A stretch of 64,000 bases of DNA, from NCBI GenBank assembly GCA_963664365.1, contig OY761144.1, positions 2,170,001-2,234,000 of the forward strand, in the 5' to 3' direction. The position numbers were made by a program, and so were the translations under genes. Origin of the DNA: VXRN01 sp963664365 (GTDB lineage Bacteria > Chloroflexota > Dehalococcoidia > Lucifugimonadales > UBA1123). Under the pieces are notes generated by a model. The model ran no database searches, was not told the DNA's origin, and saw only the letters and a list, made by a program, of their open reading frames with translations. Of this stretch, positions 43,882 through 52,051 are shown one piece after another (positions within the stretch are counted from its first letter, which is position 1; each line of letters begins with the position of its first letter).

Positions 43882-45651
43882 ATGACCCAAACCGCTTCTA
43901 TGCCTCAGTACGAACCACATGAGAGACCTCCGCTATTGATGGCGCAGGGGCTGGGCGCTCAGTCGGCGCTGCTGGTGGTTGCTCCAATTGCGCTGTTCCC
44001 CATCATCCTGATGCAGGCGGCAGGCGGCGCGGATTCGGAGGTCGCGTGGGCGGTGTTTGCAATGTTGGCGGTCAACGGAGCGGCTACCATACTGCAGGCA
44101 TTCCGCGCGGGTCCCATAGGCTCGGGGATGCTGGTCATCATGTATCCTTCTCCAACGGCCATCCCCTTCTGCATCATCGCGCTGCAAGAGGGCGGAGCGG
44201 CGACGCTGGCGTCATTGATCGTCGTATCAGGCATCTTCCAAATAGTGGTCTCCATGCGGCTGTCCCTGCTGAGACGACTCGTAACGCCGGCCTTCAGCGG
44301 CGCAATACTGATACTGTTGATCATCACGATAGTTCCGGTGATCTTCAAGGGATTGAACGACGTGCCGGAGGGCGCGCCGGCAGCGGCAGGGCCGGTGTGC
44401 ATCCTGGTAACGTTCGCGCTGATCGCGGGCCTTATGATTCGGGGTTCCGAGACCTGGCGGACATGGTCATCCCTGATAGGTGTAGCCGCGGGGTCTTTAG
44501 CGGGCATGGCGTTCGGGATATTCGATTTTGGACCGGTGCGCGAGGCTCCGGTGGCGGGGCTGCCTCTGGACGGGTGGCCCGGCCTTGGATTCAGCTTCGG
44601 CGCGGCGTTTTGGTCGCTGCTGCCGGCCTTCCTGTTCCTTTCAGTCATAGCGGTTCTTCAGGGGAACTCCATCTCGCTTACGACCCAGCGGCTTTCCTGG
44701 CGAAAGTCCCGCGCGATGGACTACCGAAGAGTGCAGGGCATGTCGGTCTGCACGGGCTTGGGCAACTTGCTGGCGGGGCTTGCCGCGGTAATGCCGGTCA
44801 CTATAAGTCCCAGAGGTCCGGTGTTCGCGCAGCAGACAAGCTGCGCCTCCCGCGACATCGGCATCATCACAGGCGCACTTCTCATCGCGGCCGCCTTCTT
44901 CCCAAAGTCGTGGAGCCTGCTGATCGGGATTCCGGCGCCGGTGACGTCGATCTTCATCGTCGTGATGCTCAGCCCGCTCATAGTCGAGGGCATGAAGATA
45001 ATCGTGCAGGACGCGCCGGACCACCGCATGGGCTTGGCGATTGGAGCGGCGCTCCTCATAGGTCTCGGGCTCCAGACGGGACTTGTGCCGTTGCCGATCG
45101 GCGACCTTTGGGATGACATGTTCCAGAGGGCATTTATCTCCGGCGGGACAATGTTGATCGTGTTGACGGTCTTTGCCGAATTGAAGAGGCGAAGGCATCG
45201 GCGTCTCAGAACCGAAGCGAGCATGGAGTCTCTTCCGGGGATCAACAGATTCCTCGAGGACTTTTCCACCGACCGCGGCTGGGGGCCTCAAATGACGAAC
45301 CGGCTTCAAGCTGTGGCGGAGGAGACGCTGTTCACCCTGTCCGAGTCGCACGAGAATGAGACGGGTGGAGGGGCGAAGCGGCTGGTTTTGAGCGCGACGG
45401 GCCAAGGGGCGACGGCGGAGTTGGAGTTTGTGAGCGCGCCGGGCAACGCGGAGAACCTGGAAGACCGGATTGCCCTGCTGACCAATCCCGGCCCGGAAGA
45501 GGCGGGGCTGGAGATGGGAGACTTCGGGGGCGCGGTCGAACGTGACGCTCCTCTAAGACTGCTGCGGCATTACGCGGCTTCGGTTACTCATCGGCAGTAC
45601 CACGAAATCGAGATCATATCGGTTCGCGTATCGTCTCCGTCCCGCGACTAG
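43882..45651 (+). CDS. NCS2/SLC23-type nucleobase permease with extra C-terminal domain
   Basis: A 589-residue transporter. Residues ~25-440 hold about 12-14 membrane segments of the xanthine/uracil permease type (AQGLGAQSALLVVAPIALFP; VTISPRGPVFAQQTSCASRD; IPAPVTSIFIVVMLSP). Residues ~455-589 are soluble. LQAVAEETLFTLSESHEN followed by DAPLRLLRHYAASVTHRQYHE resembles the GHKL ATPase fold of RsbW-like anti-sigma kinases, though the Asn of the N-box is not seen. The domain may sense or regulate. The gene is transcribed divergently from the synthase gene across 255 bases; no purine riboswitch is visible there. Confidence 0.8.
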   Translation: MTQTASMPQYEPHERPPLLMAQGLGAQSALLVVAPIALFPIILMQAAGGADSEVAWAVFAMLAVNGAATILQAFRAGPIGSGMLVIMYPSPTAIPFCIIALQEGGAATLASLIVVSGIFQIVVSMRLSLLRRLVTPAFSGAILILLIITIVPVIFKGLNDVPEGAPAAAGPVCILVTFALIAGLMIRGSETWRTWSSLIGVAAGSLAGMAFGIFDFGPVREAPVAGLPLDGWPGLGFSFGAAFWSLLPAFLFLSVIAVLQGNSISLTTQRLSWRKSRAMDYRRVQGMSVCTGLGNLLAGLAAVMPVTISPRGPVFAQQTSCASRDIGIITGALLIAAAFFPKSWSLLIGIPAPVTSIFIVVMLSPLIVEGMKIIVQDAPDHRMGLAIGAALLIGLGLQTGLVPLPIGDLWDDMFQRAFISGGTMLIVLTVFAELKRRRHRRLRTEASMESLPGINRFLEDFSTDRGWGPQMTNRLQAVAEETLFTLSESHENETGGGAKRLVLSATGQGATAELEFVSAPGNAENLEDRIALLTNPGPEEAGLEMGDFGGAVERDAPLRLLRHYAASVTHRQYHEIEIISVRVSSPSRD

Positions 45652-45728
45652 CGGCCGCCGCCCCATCCTGTAAATCCTGCTTCTGACGACCTCCTACGGC
45701 GTGCTGGAGGCGACGACGCTCCGGGCTG

Positions 45729-46406
45729 TCATTTGAGAGCCTCTAATCTACTGAGCCATTCGCTGAAGCGCTTGCACTTCGATCTTAGGTTGGCCAGTCC
45801 TATTTGTTCAGCCACAATGGGACCCGCGGATGCCTTGCGGAACTCATACTCCGGTATCTCGTCGATGATTCGCTTTGATGGCGCAGTGTCGCTCCCGTCA
45901 TCTATAAGCTCAGGCGAACAGAATAGACAGGCCATCTCGGCCAGTCTTTCTATCTCAGCTTCGCATCCTTCAAACTGTGAACCGAGCTTACGCGGGTCTG
46001 ACAGAAGCAGCGCCTCGAACTCGTGGAGTTGAATGTATGGGATGAATCTCCAGTCAGCAATGTCCGTCGCGAGCGCGTCTTCCAAGCTCTGAACCCGTTG
46101 GTAGGGTTGGCTAATCCCGGCGGCGTCTTCAAAACCTGGGAAGTCCGTAGGCAAATCATACAGGTCGAACATGGTTGTAAAACGCGCGTCGGAGTTCCGG
46201 TCTTGCTTCATCCGGATCTCTATGTCCCTCTTCGCCTGCGCATAACTGTTTAAGCCCCCGCGATATGTATAGCCGCCCTTTTGACTTGTCATGACACATA
46301 GCGCGCTGGTGTAGATAGACCGATCTGACAGATGTGGGCGCAACGTCCGGTTCACGAATGTTTCCTCAGTCTGTCCTTCGACGATGAAGTTCAATCTTAT
46401 CGCCAT
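45729..46406 (-). CDS. DUF4276 protein (TOPRIM-like), partner of an ATPase
   Basis: A 225-residue DUF4276 protein. NFIVEGQTEETFVNR gives the TOPRIM-type Glu, and FDLYDLPTDFPG the D-x-x-D acidic cluster. IQLHEFEALLLSDP and the LANLRSKCKRFSEWL end are typical of the family. I start at MAIRLNFIVEG (46406), whose ATG overlaps the stop of the ATPase gene (TAATG). DUF4276 genes are usually found directly behind AAA ATPases, as here, in units thought to act against phages. A nuclease role is inference. Confidence 0.8.
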   Translation of the reverse strand: MAIRLNFIVEGQTEETFVNRTLRPHLSDRSIYTSALCVMTSQKGGYTYRGGLNSYAQAKRDIEIRMKQDRNSDARFTTMFDLYDLPTDFPGFEDAAGISQPYQRVQSLEDALATDIADWRFIPYIQLHEFEALLLSDPRKLGSQFEGCEAEIERLAEMACLFCSPELIDDGSDTAPSKRIIDEIPEYEFRKASAGPIVAEQIGLANLRSKCKRFSEWLSRLEALK

Positions 46407-47512
46407 TAAGGACGCCCTCCGAGTACGTTCTTCTCCCACAACTCAGAAAGTGAATATTCTTCGAGCCATTCACCCAATCCCACGGCATCCAATTGGCGAA
46501 ACACCGACCTCCGACCTTCTCGCTCGACAACGACGATATCCTCCGGGTCGAAGCAATCGACGAACGCGGCGGACTGGGTCGCGACAATGACCTGGGCCTT
46601 CGTGGACACGGCGCGTATCAGTCCGCCGACCACGTTTATGGCGTATGGGTGAAGACCAAGTTCAGGCTCGTCCAGAATCAAGACGTCCGGCAAGTCCTCT
46701 TCCGGCTGAAGGAGGAGCATCACGAGCGCTATTACCCGCAACATGCCATCGGATGCTTGGGAGACGTCGAAAACCTCGTCGCTGCCCCGTTCACGCCAAG
46801 CGAGCAGTAGCCGCCCGTTGTCGGATTCGAGCTCAAAATCGGAGAAGAAGGGCAGTATCAGACGGATGGTATCTACAATCCGCCGGTAGGAGCTGCGGTT
46901 TCCTTCCCTCAGACGTAGGAGAACGGGCGCGATGTTAGCCGCGTCTTCCTTCAGAAATCGGTTGTCTTCCACATTCCATTTGCTTCTGATGCGGGCCGTG
47001 GGCGACGTGTTGTGAAACTGATATAGGATGATTCTTCGAAGGATGGTCAGGATAACACGGGCCGTATCATCCCAATTGGACTCGTCAAGGAGTTTGGGCG
47101 AGCGGTGTCCGGCTCCCGTTTCTCGCCAGGGGGCAGCGCCGTAGTAGTCTCTGCGAGAGAATCGATATTTCTCGTCGGCGAAGACCAAGGTGTCTCCCGC
47201 CGCGAAAAAGAGTCGGAAACCATACTGGTTCTCGCCGGCCTCGGTCTCGATTGTCAACGCTGCCTCTATCTCGCGAGTGGTGGACGGGCCATCGTGCAAG
47301 AGCCTGCTGGCCCCGCCATTCTGCGCCACGTGGATTTGAAGATTGTCGGGATCTGCCAGCATCCAACTCATCATGCGAAAGAAGGAGATGAAGTTGGACT
47401 TGCCCGCGCCGTTGGGGCCAATGAGTACCGTCAGAGGGCCGGGATTGAAGTCATCCAGTTCAAGTATGGTCTTGAATCCCCTGAGCGTTATCGCGCGAAG
47501 CCTGTTTCTCAT
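46406..47512 (-). CDS. AAA ATPase of the RecF/OLD-like type, DUF4276 partner
   Basis: A 368-residue ATPase: MRNRLRAITLRGFKTILELD, Walker A GPNGAGKSN (about 33-41), signature-like SQASDGMLRVIAL, Walker B VLILDEPELGLHP (about 281) and H-loop VATQSAAFVDCF. It has the same overall plan as the ATPase at 27638 but is clearly a different subfamily. It forms a two-gene coupled operon with the DUF4276 gene. It is flanked by the permease and an aldehyde dehydrogenase, so it is a small isolated island. Confidence 0.87.
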   Translation of the reverse strand: MRNRLRAITLRGFKTILELDDFNPGPLTVLIGPNGAGKSNFISFFRMMSWMLADPDNLQIHVAQNGGASRLLHDGPSTTREIEAALTIETEAGENQYGFRLFFAAGDTLVFADEKYRFSRRDYYGAAPWRETGAGHRSPKLLDESNWDDTARVILTILRRIILYQFHNTSPTARIRSKWNVEDNRFLKEDAANIAPVLLRLREGNRSSYRRIVDTIRLILPFFSDFELESDNGRLLLAWRERGSDEVFDVSQASDGMLRVIALVMLLLQPEEDLPDVLILDEPELGLHPYAINVVGGLIRAVSTKAQVIVATQSAAFVDCFDPEDIVVVEREGRRSVFRQLDAVGLGEWLEEYSLSELWEKNVLGGRP

Positions 47513-47587
47513 CGTCTCCCTACATCTTGCGCAGAGCTTCTAAGCTGTGTCAGTTCGGTCGGGGACAGTATCATCCTCGCCCACCCC

Positions 47588-49000
47588 CTACGGGTGGTAG
47601 ATCACCATCTTCAACTCCGTCATCTCCTCGACCGCGTACTTTGGCCCTTCCTTGCCCATGCCGCTGTCCTTGAGGCCGCCGTAGGGCATCAGGTCGGCGC
47701 GCCACTGGGGGCCTGAGTTGATCATCAGGTTCCCCGAGTCCACTTCGCGGGCGAACTTCATGGCCCAGTCGATGTCCTGCGTGAAGATTGCCGCGCTCAG
47801 ACCGTAGTTCGTGTCGTTCGCCATGGCGATGGCGTCGTCGATGTCTGAGAACGGCGTAACCGCGACCGCGGGACCGAACAGTTCGTCGCATGAGATCCGC
47901 ATCTCCGGGCTGACGTCCGCCACCACCGTCGGCGCATACACCGCGCCATCGTAATCGCCTCCGACGACGGCGCGCGCGCCGCCGGCGACCGCTTCGCCGA
48001 CCCACTCGTGTACCCGCACCGCCTCTTCGGGGCGGACCATCGGCCCCATCTTCACTGTCTCGTCCAGCGGGTCACCGGTGCTGATGTCCTTTACGCTCTC
48101 GGTCAGCGCGTCGAGGTAGTCCACGTACACGTCTCTGCTCGTGATGATGCGCTGCGCCGAGATGCAGACCTGGCCCGCGTTCGAGAAGCCGCTCGCCACC
48201 GTGCCCGCGACGACCTTCTGCATGTCGGCGTCCGGCATTACGATCAGCGGCGAGTTCGACCCCAACTCCATCGTGACCTTCTTCAGCCCGGCCGTCCTGC
48301 AAATATGCTCGCCCACGTCACGGCTGCCCGTGAACGTCACCTTCCGCACTCGCGGGTCGGAGACCAGCGCGTCGCCGATGCTCCCGCCCGAGCCTGTCAC
48401 GCACTGTATCGCCTCCGGGGGAACGCCCGCCTCCAGCAGTATCTCGGTCAGCTTCAGCGCCGACAGGGGCGTGTCGGACGCCGGCTTGATGATGACCGCG
48501 TTCCCCGCGGCGAGGGCGGGGCCGACCTTGTGGGCGACGAGGTTCAGAGGGAAGTTGAACGGGCTGATCGCCGCCACGACTCCGCAGGGGACGCGCAGGG
48601 TGAAGCCAAGTTGACCGGTCCAGGTCGGCGCACCGTCCAAGGGCACCACCTCGCCGAACAGCCGCTTTGCCTCCTCCGCCGAGGCTGTCATCGTCTGAAT
48701 GGCCCGCTCCGCCTCGCCGATGCCCTCCGAGATGATCTTGCCTTCTTCCATGGTGATCGTCCGGCCGAGGTCCTCTACTCGTTCCTTCATCAGGCCTACG
48801 GCCCGCATGAGGATTTCGTAGCGCTGATAGCCGGACATGCCGGCCATGACCTTCGCGCCGCGTTCCGCGCTGGCAATGGCGGAATCCACGTCCTCTATGC
48901 CACCCCTCGGCACCGTCTCGAACACCGTGCCGTTGAACGGGTTCACCACGTCGATCTTCCGGTCTCTATCGACCCACTCTCCGGCTAGGTACATCTTCAT
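47588..49000 (-). CDS. Aldehyde dehydrogenase
   Basis: A 470-residue NAD(P)-dependent aldehyde dehydrogenase. It has the cofactor loop FTGSRDVGEHI, catalytic Glu in TMELGSNSPLIVMPDAD (about 243) and catalytic Cys in NAGQVCISAQRI (about 277). The ISPFNFPLNLVAHKVGPALA segment is also typical. The subgroup resembles lactaldehyde or non-phosphorylating glyceraldehyde-3-phosphate dehydrogenases, but the substrate is not certain. The ATG has AAGGAG about 11 bases upstream. It seems to be a single-gene unit. Confidence 0.92.
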   Translation of the reverse strand: MKMYLAGEWVDRDRKIDVVNPFNGTVFETVPRGGIEDVDSAIASAERGAKVMAGMSGYQRYEILMRAVGLMKERVEDLGRTITMEEGKIISEGIGEAERAIQTMTASAEEAKRLFGEVVPLDGAPTWTGQLGFTLRVPCGVVAAISPFNFPLNLVAHKVGPALAAGNAVIIKPASDTPLSALKLTEILLEAGVPPEAIQCVTGSGGSIGDALVSDPRVRKVTFTGSRDVGEHICRTAGLKKVTMELGSNSPLIVMPDADMQKVVAGTVASGFSNAGQVCISAQRIITSRDVYVDYLDALTESVKDISTGDPLDETVKMGPMVRPEEAVRVHEWVGEAVAGGARAVVGGDYDGAVYAPTVVADVSPEMRISCDELFGPAVAVTPFSDIDDAIAMANDTNYGLSAAIFTQDIDWAMKFAREVDSGNLMINSGPQWRADLMPYGGLKDSGMGKEGPKYAVEEMTELKMVIYHP

Positions 49001-49091
49001 CTCAGTTCATCTCCTTGGGGGCTTCTTTGGTCTCGCAGCATGTCGATAGTTCCAGCATATTGGCTTGCCAATCGCTAGTCAACAAGCGCGG

Positions 49092-49237
49092 GTTCCCAGG
49101 ACAGGGCAATCGCATTTCACTCAATGCCAGCTTTGGCAAAGCCTCCCAACTTCCCCTCTGGACTCCGGCCTCCGCCGGAGTGACGATGGACGATGCGCCT
49201 TCCAAGTCTAAATGCGATTGCCCTAGGTTCCCAGGAG
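49092..49237. mobile_element. MITE-like element with target-site duplication
   Basis: Perfect 15-base terminal inverted repeats, AGGGCAATCGCATTT at 49104-49118 and its complement at 49211-49225, enclose about 90 non-coding bases with an inner palindrome (CTCCGG...CCGGAG). Perfect 11-base direct repeats GGTTCCCAGGA flank it (49092-49102 and 49227-49237), one base outside each end. This is what insertion of a small non-autonomous transposon would leave. No transposase is present in the window. Confidence 0.75.
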
Positions 49238-49238
49238 A

Positions 49239-49320
49239 CTGTCCCAAGTTAGTAGGCAGGCGTGTCACCCTCACCCCCGTATCGAGTACGGGGCAAGCTC
49301 TACGGGTATTGGGGGGTGGG
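49239..49320. repeat. TIR-type intergenic repeat copy
   Basis: It starts ACTGTCCCAAGTTAGTAGGC and continues with CACCCTCACCCCCGTATCG and a palindromic ACGGGG core. It is related to the pieces at 12252 and 26670. It abuts the MITE at 49092-49237 and reaches the terminase stop codon. Confidence 0.45.
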
Positions 49321-49323
49321 TGG

Positions 49324-50658
49324 TTAGACCCAGATTTTGATTGGTATTCGTTCTATCATCAGTTCGGTAATGGCGTGGACTAGGGCGTCGGCTCGGTCGG
49401 GTGAGCCGGAGGGTCCGAGTTCGGCGGACCAGGTACACATCTGGTCTTCAAGTTCGGGGAAGCGGCCTACGTGGTGGACTCGTCCCTGTTCGTAGAGGGC
49501 GGCTACGGGTTCGGCGCGTAGGTATTTGCCGGTCCGGGCCTTGATGCCCTTGTAGGGCAGCGTTCGGGGGACGGCGGCTTTGAGGGTGGACTTGACGAGG
49601 TCTCCGCCGGCGTTGTCTTCGGCGATGATGCGTGAGGCATTGAACTTGTCGAAGAGGTGGACGGCTCGCATCGCCCAGCCCTGGGGGGTGAGCCTTCCGG
49701 ACTCGTCGGCGAGGACGTAGGCATGTTCGCGGTGCATGTCGGCTCCGACGACGACTATTCCGGTCTCGGAACTGCTGGGCTTGGCGGACATTGCGGGGTC
49801 TATGGCGACGACGATGCGGGCTACGGGCGGATGGCTGGTGAGCCGGGCGTCTTCGATCCAGGCGCGTTTCCAGAGGGCGTTTTCGTCCTGGTCTATGAGT
49901 TCGGCGTAGATTTCCTGTCGTCCGATGTTCGTGCCGTCGTACTGTTCGACGATGGCGTCGAAGAACTCAGGGGCCAGGTTGTCTTTGTTCTGAAAGGTCG
50001 TTCCGCGCGTGACATGGACTCCCGGGCCGTTGGACAGGGTTCTGACGAGTTCGATGGACTTTGGGGTCGTGGTGACGACGCACTTAGGGGGCTGTCCGAG
50101 CCGGAGCGCGAAGTTGAGGTTGTTCCAGGTCTGGTTGGGGTACTGCCATGAGGCTAGTTCGTCGCACCAGGCGGAGTCGAACTGGGGGCCGCGCAGTTGG
50201 TCGGGTTCGTGGCTTGAGAAGATGAGGGCGCGGGCTCCGTTGGGCCAGGTGAGCTTTCTCTTGGATGGTTCGTAGATGGGCGTGTGCCAGGGCGGTGAGG
50301 TGTTGAGGATGCCGGACTCGCCTTCGATCATGATGGAATGGGCTTCTGCGAGTGAGCGGGCGATGAGGGCGACGCGGCGGGCGCGTCCGGTCTCTGTCTG
50401 GGCGCGGACCCACTCGGCGCCCGTGCGGGTCTTTCCGAAGCCACGTCCGGCGAGTATCAGCCAGGTATTCCAGTTGCCGGGCGGCGGGAGTTGGTCCGGC
50501 CGGGCGTGGAGCTCCCATGCGTGTTGGAGCCTGAGTCGATCAAATTCGTCGAGCTCATCTAGATAGGCGTCGAGGAGTGCCCTACGCTGGGCGTATGGGA
50601 GTGGCCTCAACTCGTCGATGATCTCGGCTATAAGGTTGTCGTCGGTCGTGATGTTCAT
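49324..50658 (-). CDS. Phage terminase large subunit
   Basis: A 444-residue packaging motor protein. The ATPase half has Walker A LILAGRGFGKTRTGAEW (about 68-84), Walker B-like FDSAWCDELASW and the coupling motif VVTTTPK. The RNase H-like nuclease half has Asp in AIDPAMS (about 287), Asp in IIAEDNAGGDLV and Asp in SPDRADALVHA. All key residues appear intact. It is coupled by ATGA overlap to the gene upstream. No portal, capsid or tail gene is nearby, so it is either a prophage remnant or a domesticated gene. Confidence 0.9.
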   Translation of the reverse strand: MNITTDDNLIAEIIDELRPLPYAQRRALLDAYLDELDEFDRLRLQHAWELHARPDQLPPPGNWNTWLILAGRGFGKTRTGAEWVRAQTETGRARRVALIARSLAEAHSIMIEGESGILNTSPPWHTPIYEPSKRKLTWPNGARALIFSSHEPDQLRGPQFDSAWCDELASWQYPNQTWNNLNFALRLGQPPKCVVTTTPKSIELVRTLSNGPGVHVTRGTTFQNKDNLAPEFFDAIVEQYDGTNIGRQEIYAELIDQDENALWKRAWIEDARLTSHPPVARIVVAIDPAMSAKPSSSETGIVVVGADMHREHAYVLADESGRLTPQGWAMRAVHLFDKFNASRIIAEDNAGGDLVKSTLKAAVPRTLPYKGIKARTGKYLRAEPVAALYEQGRVHHVGRFPELEDQMCTWSAELGPSGSPDRADALVHAITELMIERIPIKIWV

Positions 50659-51557
50659 AGGTCCGGCGGTTTGTCGTCTTCGGAGTGAGAGGGGTAGATT
50701 TTGGCGAGTTTCTTACGCCTTCGTTCTTCGATGGCGGGCCATGCCTTCTGTCGTTCGAGCGTCATCTTGATGTCGGCCTCGAACTTTTCAGATGCTTCTT
50801 TGAGATAGGGGGTCGGATCGAATCCTTCGGGTATCTCAGGCACGGTTATAGGGGGGCCGGGGGAGTCATAGTTAGGTGTGAGTATGCCCTCGTCCTTCAT
50901 GCGCTGGACCTTGGCGCGGACTTTGGCCAGGTCGTCGGGGTCGATTTGTCTGACCGGGCGGACGTAGGGTTTCTTCTGGGCGGTCCTCGTTTCGAGGGCG
51001 CGGCCGGTTCCGAGGATGCGGTCGAGCAGTATTCGGGCTGCCCTCGCGCGGTGGAAGGGCGTGACGCTTGGGTCGTCTTTGGCGCGGGCTATCTCTTCGA
51101 GAGTGTCGCAGAGGGTCTGACCGTCGTTAGTGATGGTCAGGATGTGTTTTTGGATAGTTTCTAGTAGTGAGTTTTTAGTTTTTAGTGGTGAGTCGTTAGT
51201 AGGCACCGTCGGGGGTGGGCCGAGGGTGTCGTTGAGGGCGTGTTTGATTTGGGTTACGGGCCGGGGGTTGGCGGCGGGCACCGAGGGCGATTCGCGAATC
51301 GCCCCTACGTCGTTGGCGTCGTTGGCGTCGGATTTGGGGGTTGGGGCCGGATTGGGGTCGATTTGCTTGGGGCATTTGCCGAGTCCGCGATCCAAGAGGA
51401 TGTTGGCGGCCGTGATGCGGTCGTTGGAGGTGGCCCTCTCATCTTTGCCCTGTGCGATGTCGTGCAGGATGTCTATGAGGTCGAGGGCGTCGTTGGTCCT
51501 CTCGCGAACGATGTTGGCGAAGTGGAGGGCCGGGTTTGATGGTATCTGTTGGGTCAT
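50655..51557 (-). CDS. Terminase-associated protein, possible small subunit
   Basis: A 300-residue protein with two similar helical units: ALDLIDILHDIAQGKDERAT with RITAANILLDRGLGK, and LCDTLEEIARAKDDPS with RARAARILLDRILGTG. This repeated helical pattern recalls DNA-binding small terminase subunits. The stretch between the units is low complexity and holds a palindromic repeat (51285-51304) read as VGAIRESP. The C-terminus is Lys-rich. It overlaps the large-subunit start by four bases and is preceded by a near-consensus promoter. Confidence 0.6.
   Translation of the reverse strand: MTQQIPSNPALHFANIVRERTNDALDLIDILHDIAQGKDERATSNDRITAANILLDRGLGKCPKQIDPNPAPTPKSDANDANDVGAIRESPSVPAANPRPVTQIKHALNDTLGPPPTVPTNDSPLKTKNSLLETIQKHILTITNDGQTLCDTLEEIARAKDDPSVTPFHRARAARILLDRILGTGRALETRTAQKKPYVRPVRQIDPDDLAKVRAKVQRMKDEGILTPNYDSPGPPITVPEIPEGFDPTPYLKEASEKFEADIKMTLERQKAWPAIEERRRKKLAKIYPSHSEDDKPPDL
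51285..51304. repeat. 20-base perfect palindrome inside a gene
   Basis: GGGCGATTCG followed at once by its complement CGAATCGCCC. This class of GATTCGCGAATC palindrome usually sits between genes. Here it is read in frame as part of the terminase-associated gene. Confidence 0.7.
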
Positions 51558-51627
51558 TGGAGTTTTGAGTTTTTGGTTTTGAGTTTTTAGTGGTTGGTGG
51601 TACTAGCATGCTGCCGTACAGTAGTTC

Positions 51628-51657
51628 AGTATAGGGGAGTGTGAGAACGGATGTCAA
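51628..51657 (-). promoter_or_regulatory. Near-consensus promoter before the terminase genes
   Basis: On the minus strand TTGACA (perfect -35) and TATACT (five of six) are 18 bases apart, about 70 bases before the ATG at 51557. It is one of the best sigma-70-like promoters I find in the window. Confidence 0.65.
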
Positions 51658-51779
51658 GGGGTCGGAAGGGGGATTTTGGGATTGGGGGATTTTCAGGATG
51701 GGTTGGTTTGGGGGTTGGGGGTTGTCAGAAGCAGGATTTTCGGGATGTGGAGGATTTGCAGGATGGGTTGGGGGGATTA

Positions 51780-51824
51780 TCCACGAAGGGCACGAAGGAG
51801 CACTAAGGGTTGTCTGAACTGTGA
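51780..51824 (+). repeat. 45-base dispersed repeat, copy 1
   Basis: Begins TCCACGAAGGGCACGAAGG and ends TTGTCTGAACTGTGA. The copy at 61697-61741 on the other strand matches in 42 of 45 bases. Confidence 0.75.
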
Positions 51825-52051
51825 GTTTGGGGATTGGGGGATGTTCGGGGGTTGGGGGTTGTCAGAAGCAGGATGTTCGGGATGGGTTGGTTTGGGGATT
51901 GGGGGATTTTCAGGGATTTTAGATTGCTTCGCCAGCCCGCTGAGGCGGGGTGTCTCGCTACGCTCGAAATGACAGTAGGGAGGGGCTTGGAATGACAGTG
52001 GGGGCGGCCTGGGCTACAACCAGTACGCCGATGAGGCAGAGGAATAGCGCG

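Larger units (their letters stand above)
49001..49323. other. Gene-free spacer made of small repeat elements
   Basis: Between the aldehyde dehydrogenase start and the terminase stop there is no gene. Most of the space is taken by a MITE-like element with flanking direct repeats (49092-49237) and a TIR-type repeat (49239-49320). Confidence 0.7.
51558..52051. other. Gene-free repeat-rich spacer
   Basis: About 490 bases between the terminase pair and a Uma2 gene. It holds the promoter at 51628-51657. A G-rich repeat (GTTGGGGGTTGTCAGAAGCA) occurs twice, near 51715 and 51855. A 45-base dispersed repeat follows (51780-51824), then a CGCTACGCTCGAAATGACAG-type fragment near 51955. No gene is seen. 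Confidence 0.6.

Noticed and set aside
33398..44000. Long plus-strand frames under the synthase gene (up to 452 codons)
   Set aside because: They mirror the codon pattern of the GC-rich minus-strand gene and contain no recognisable family motif.
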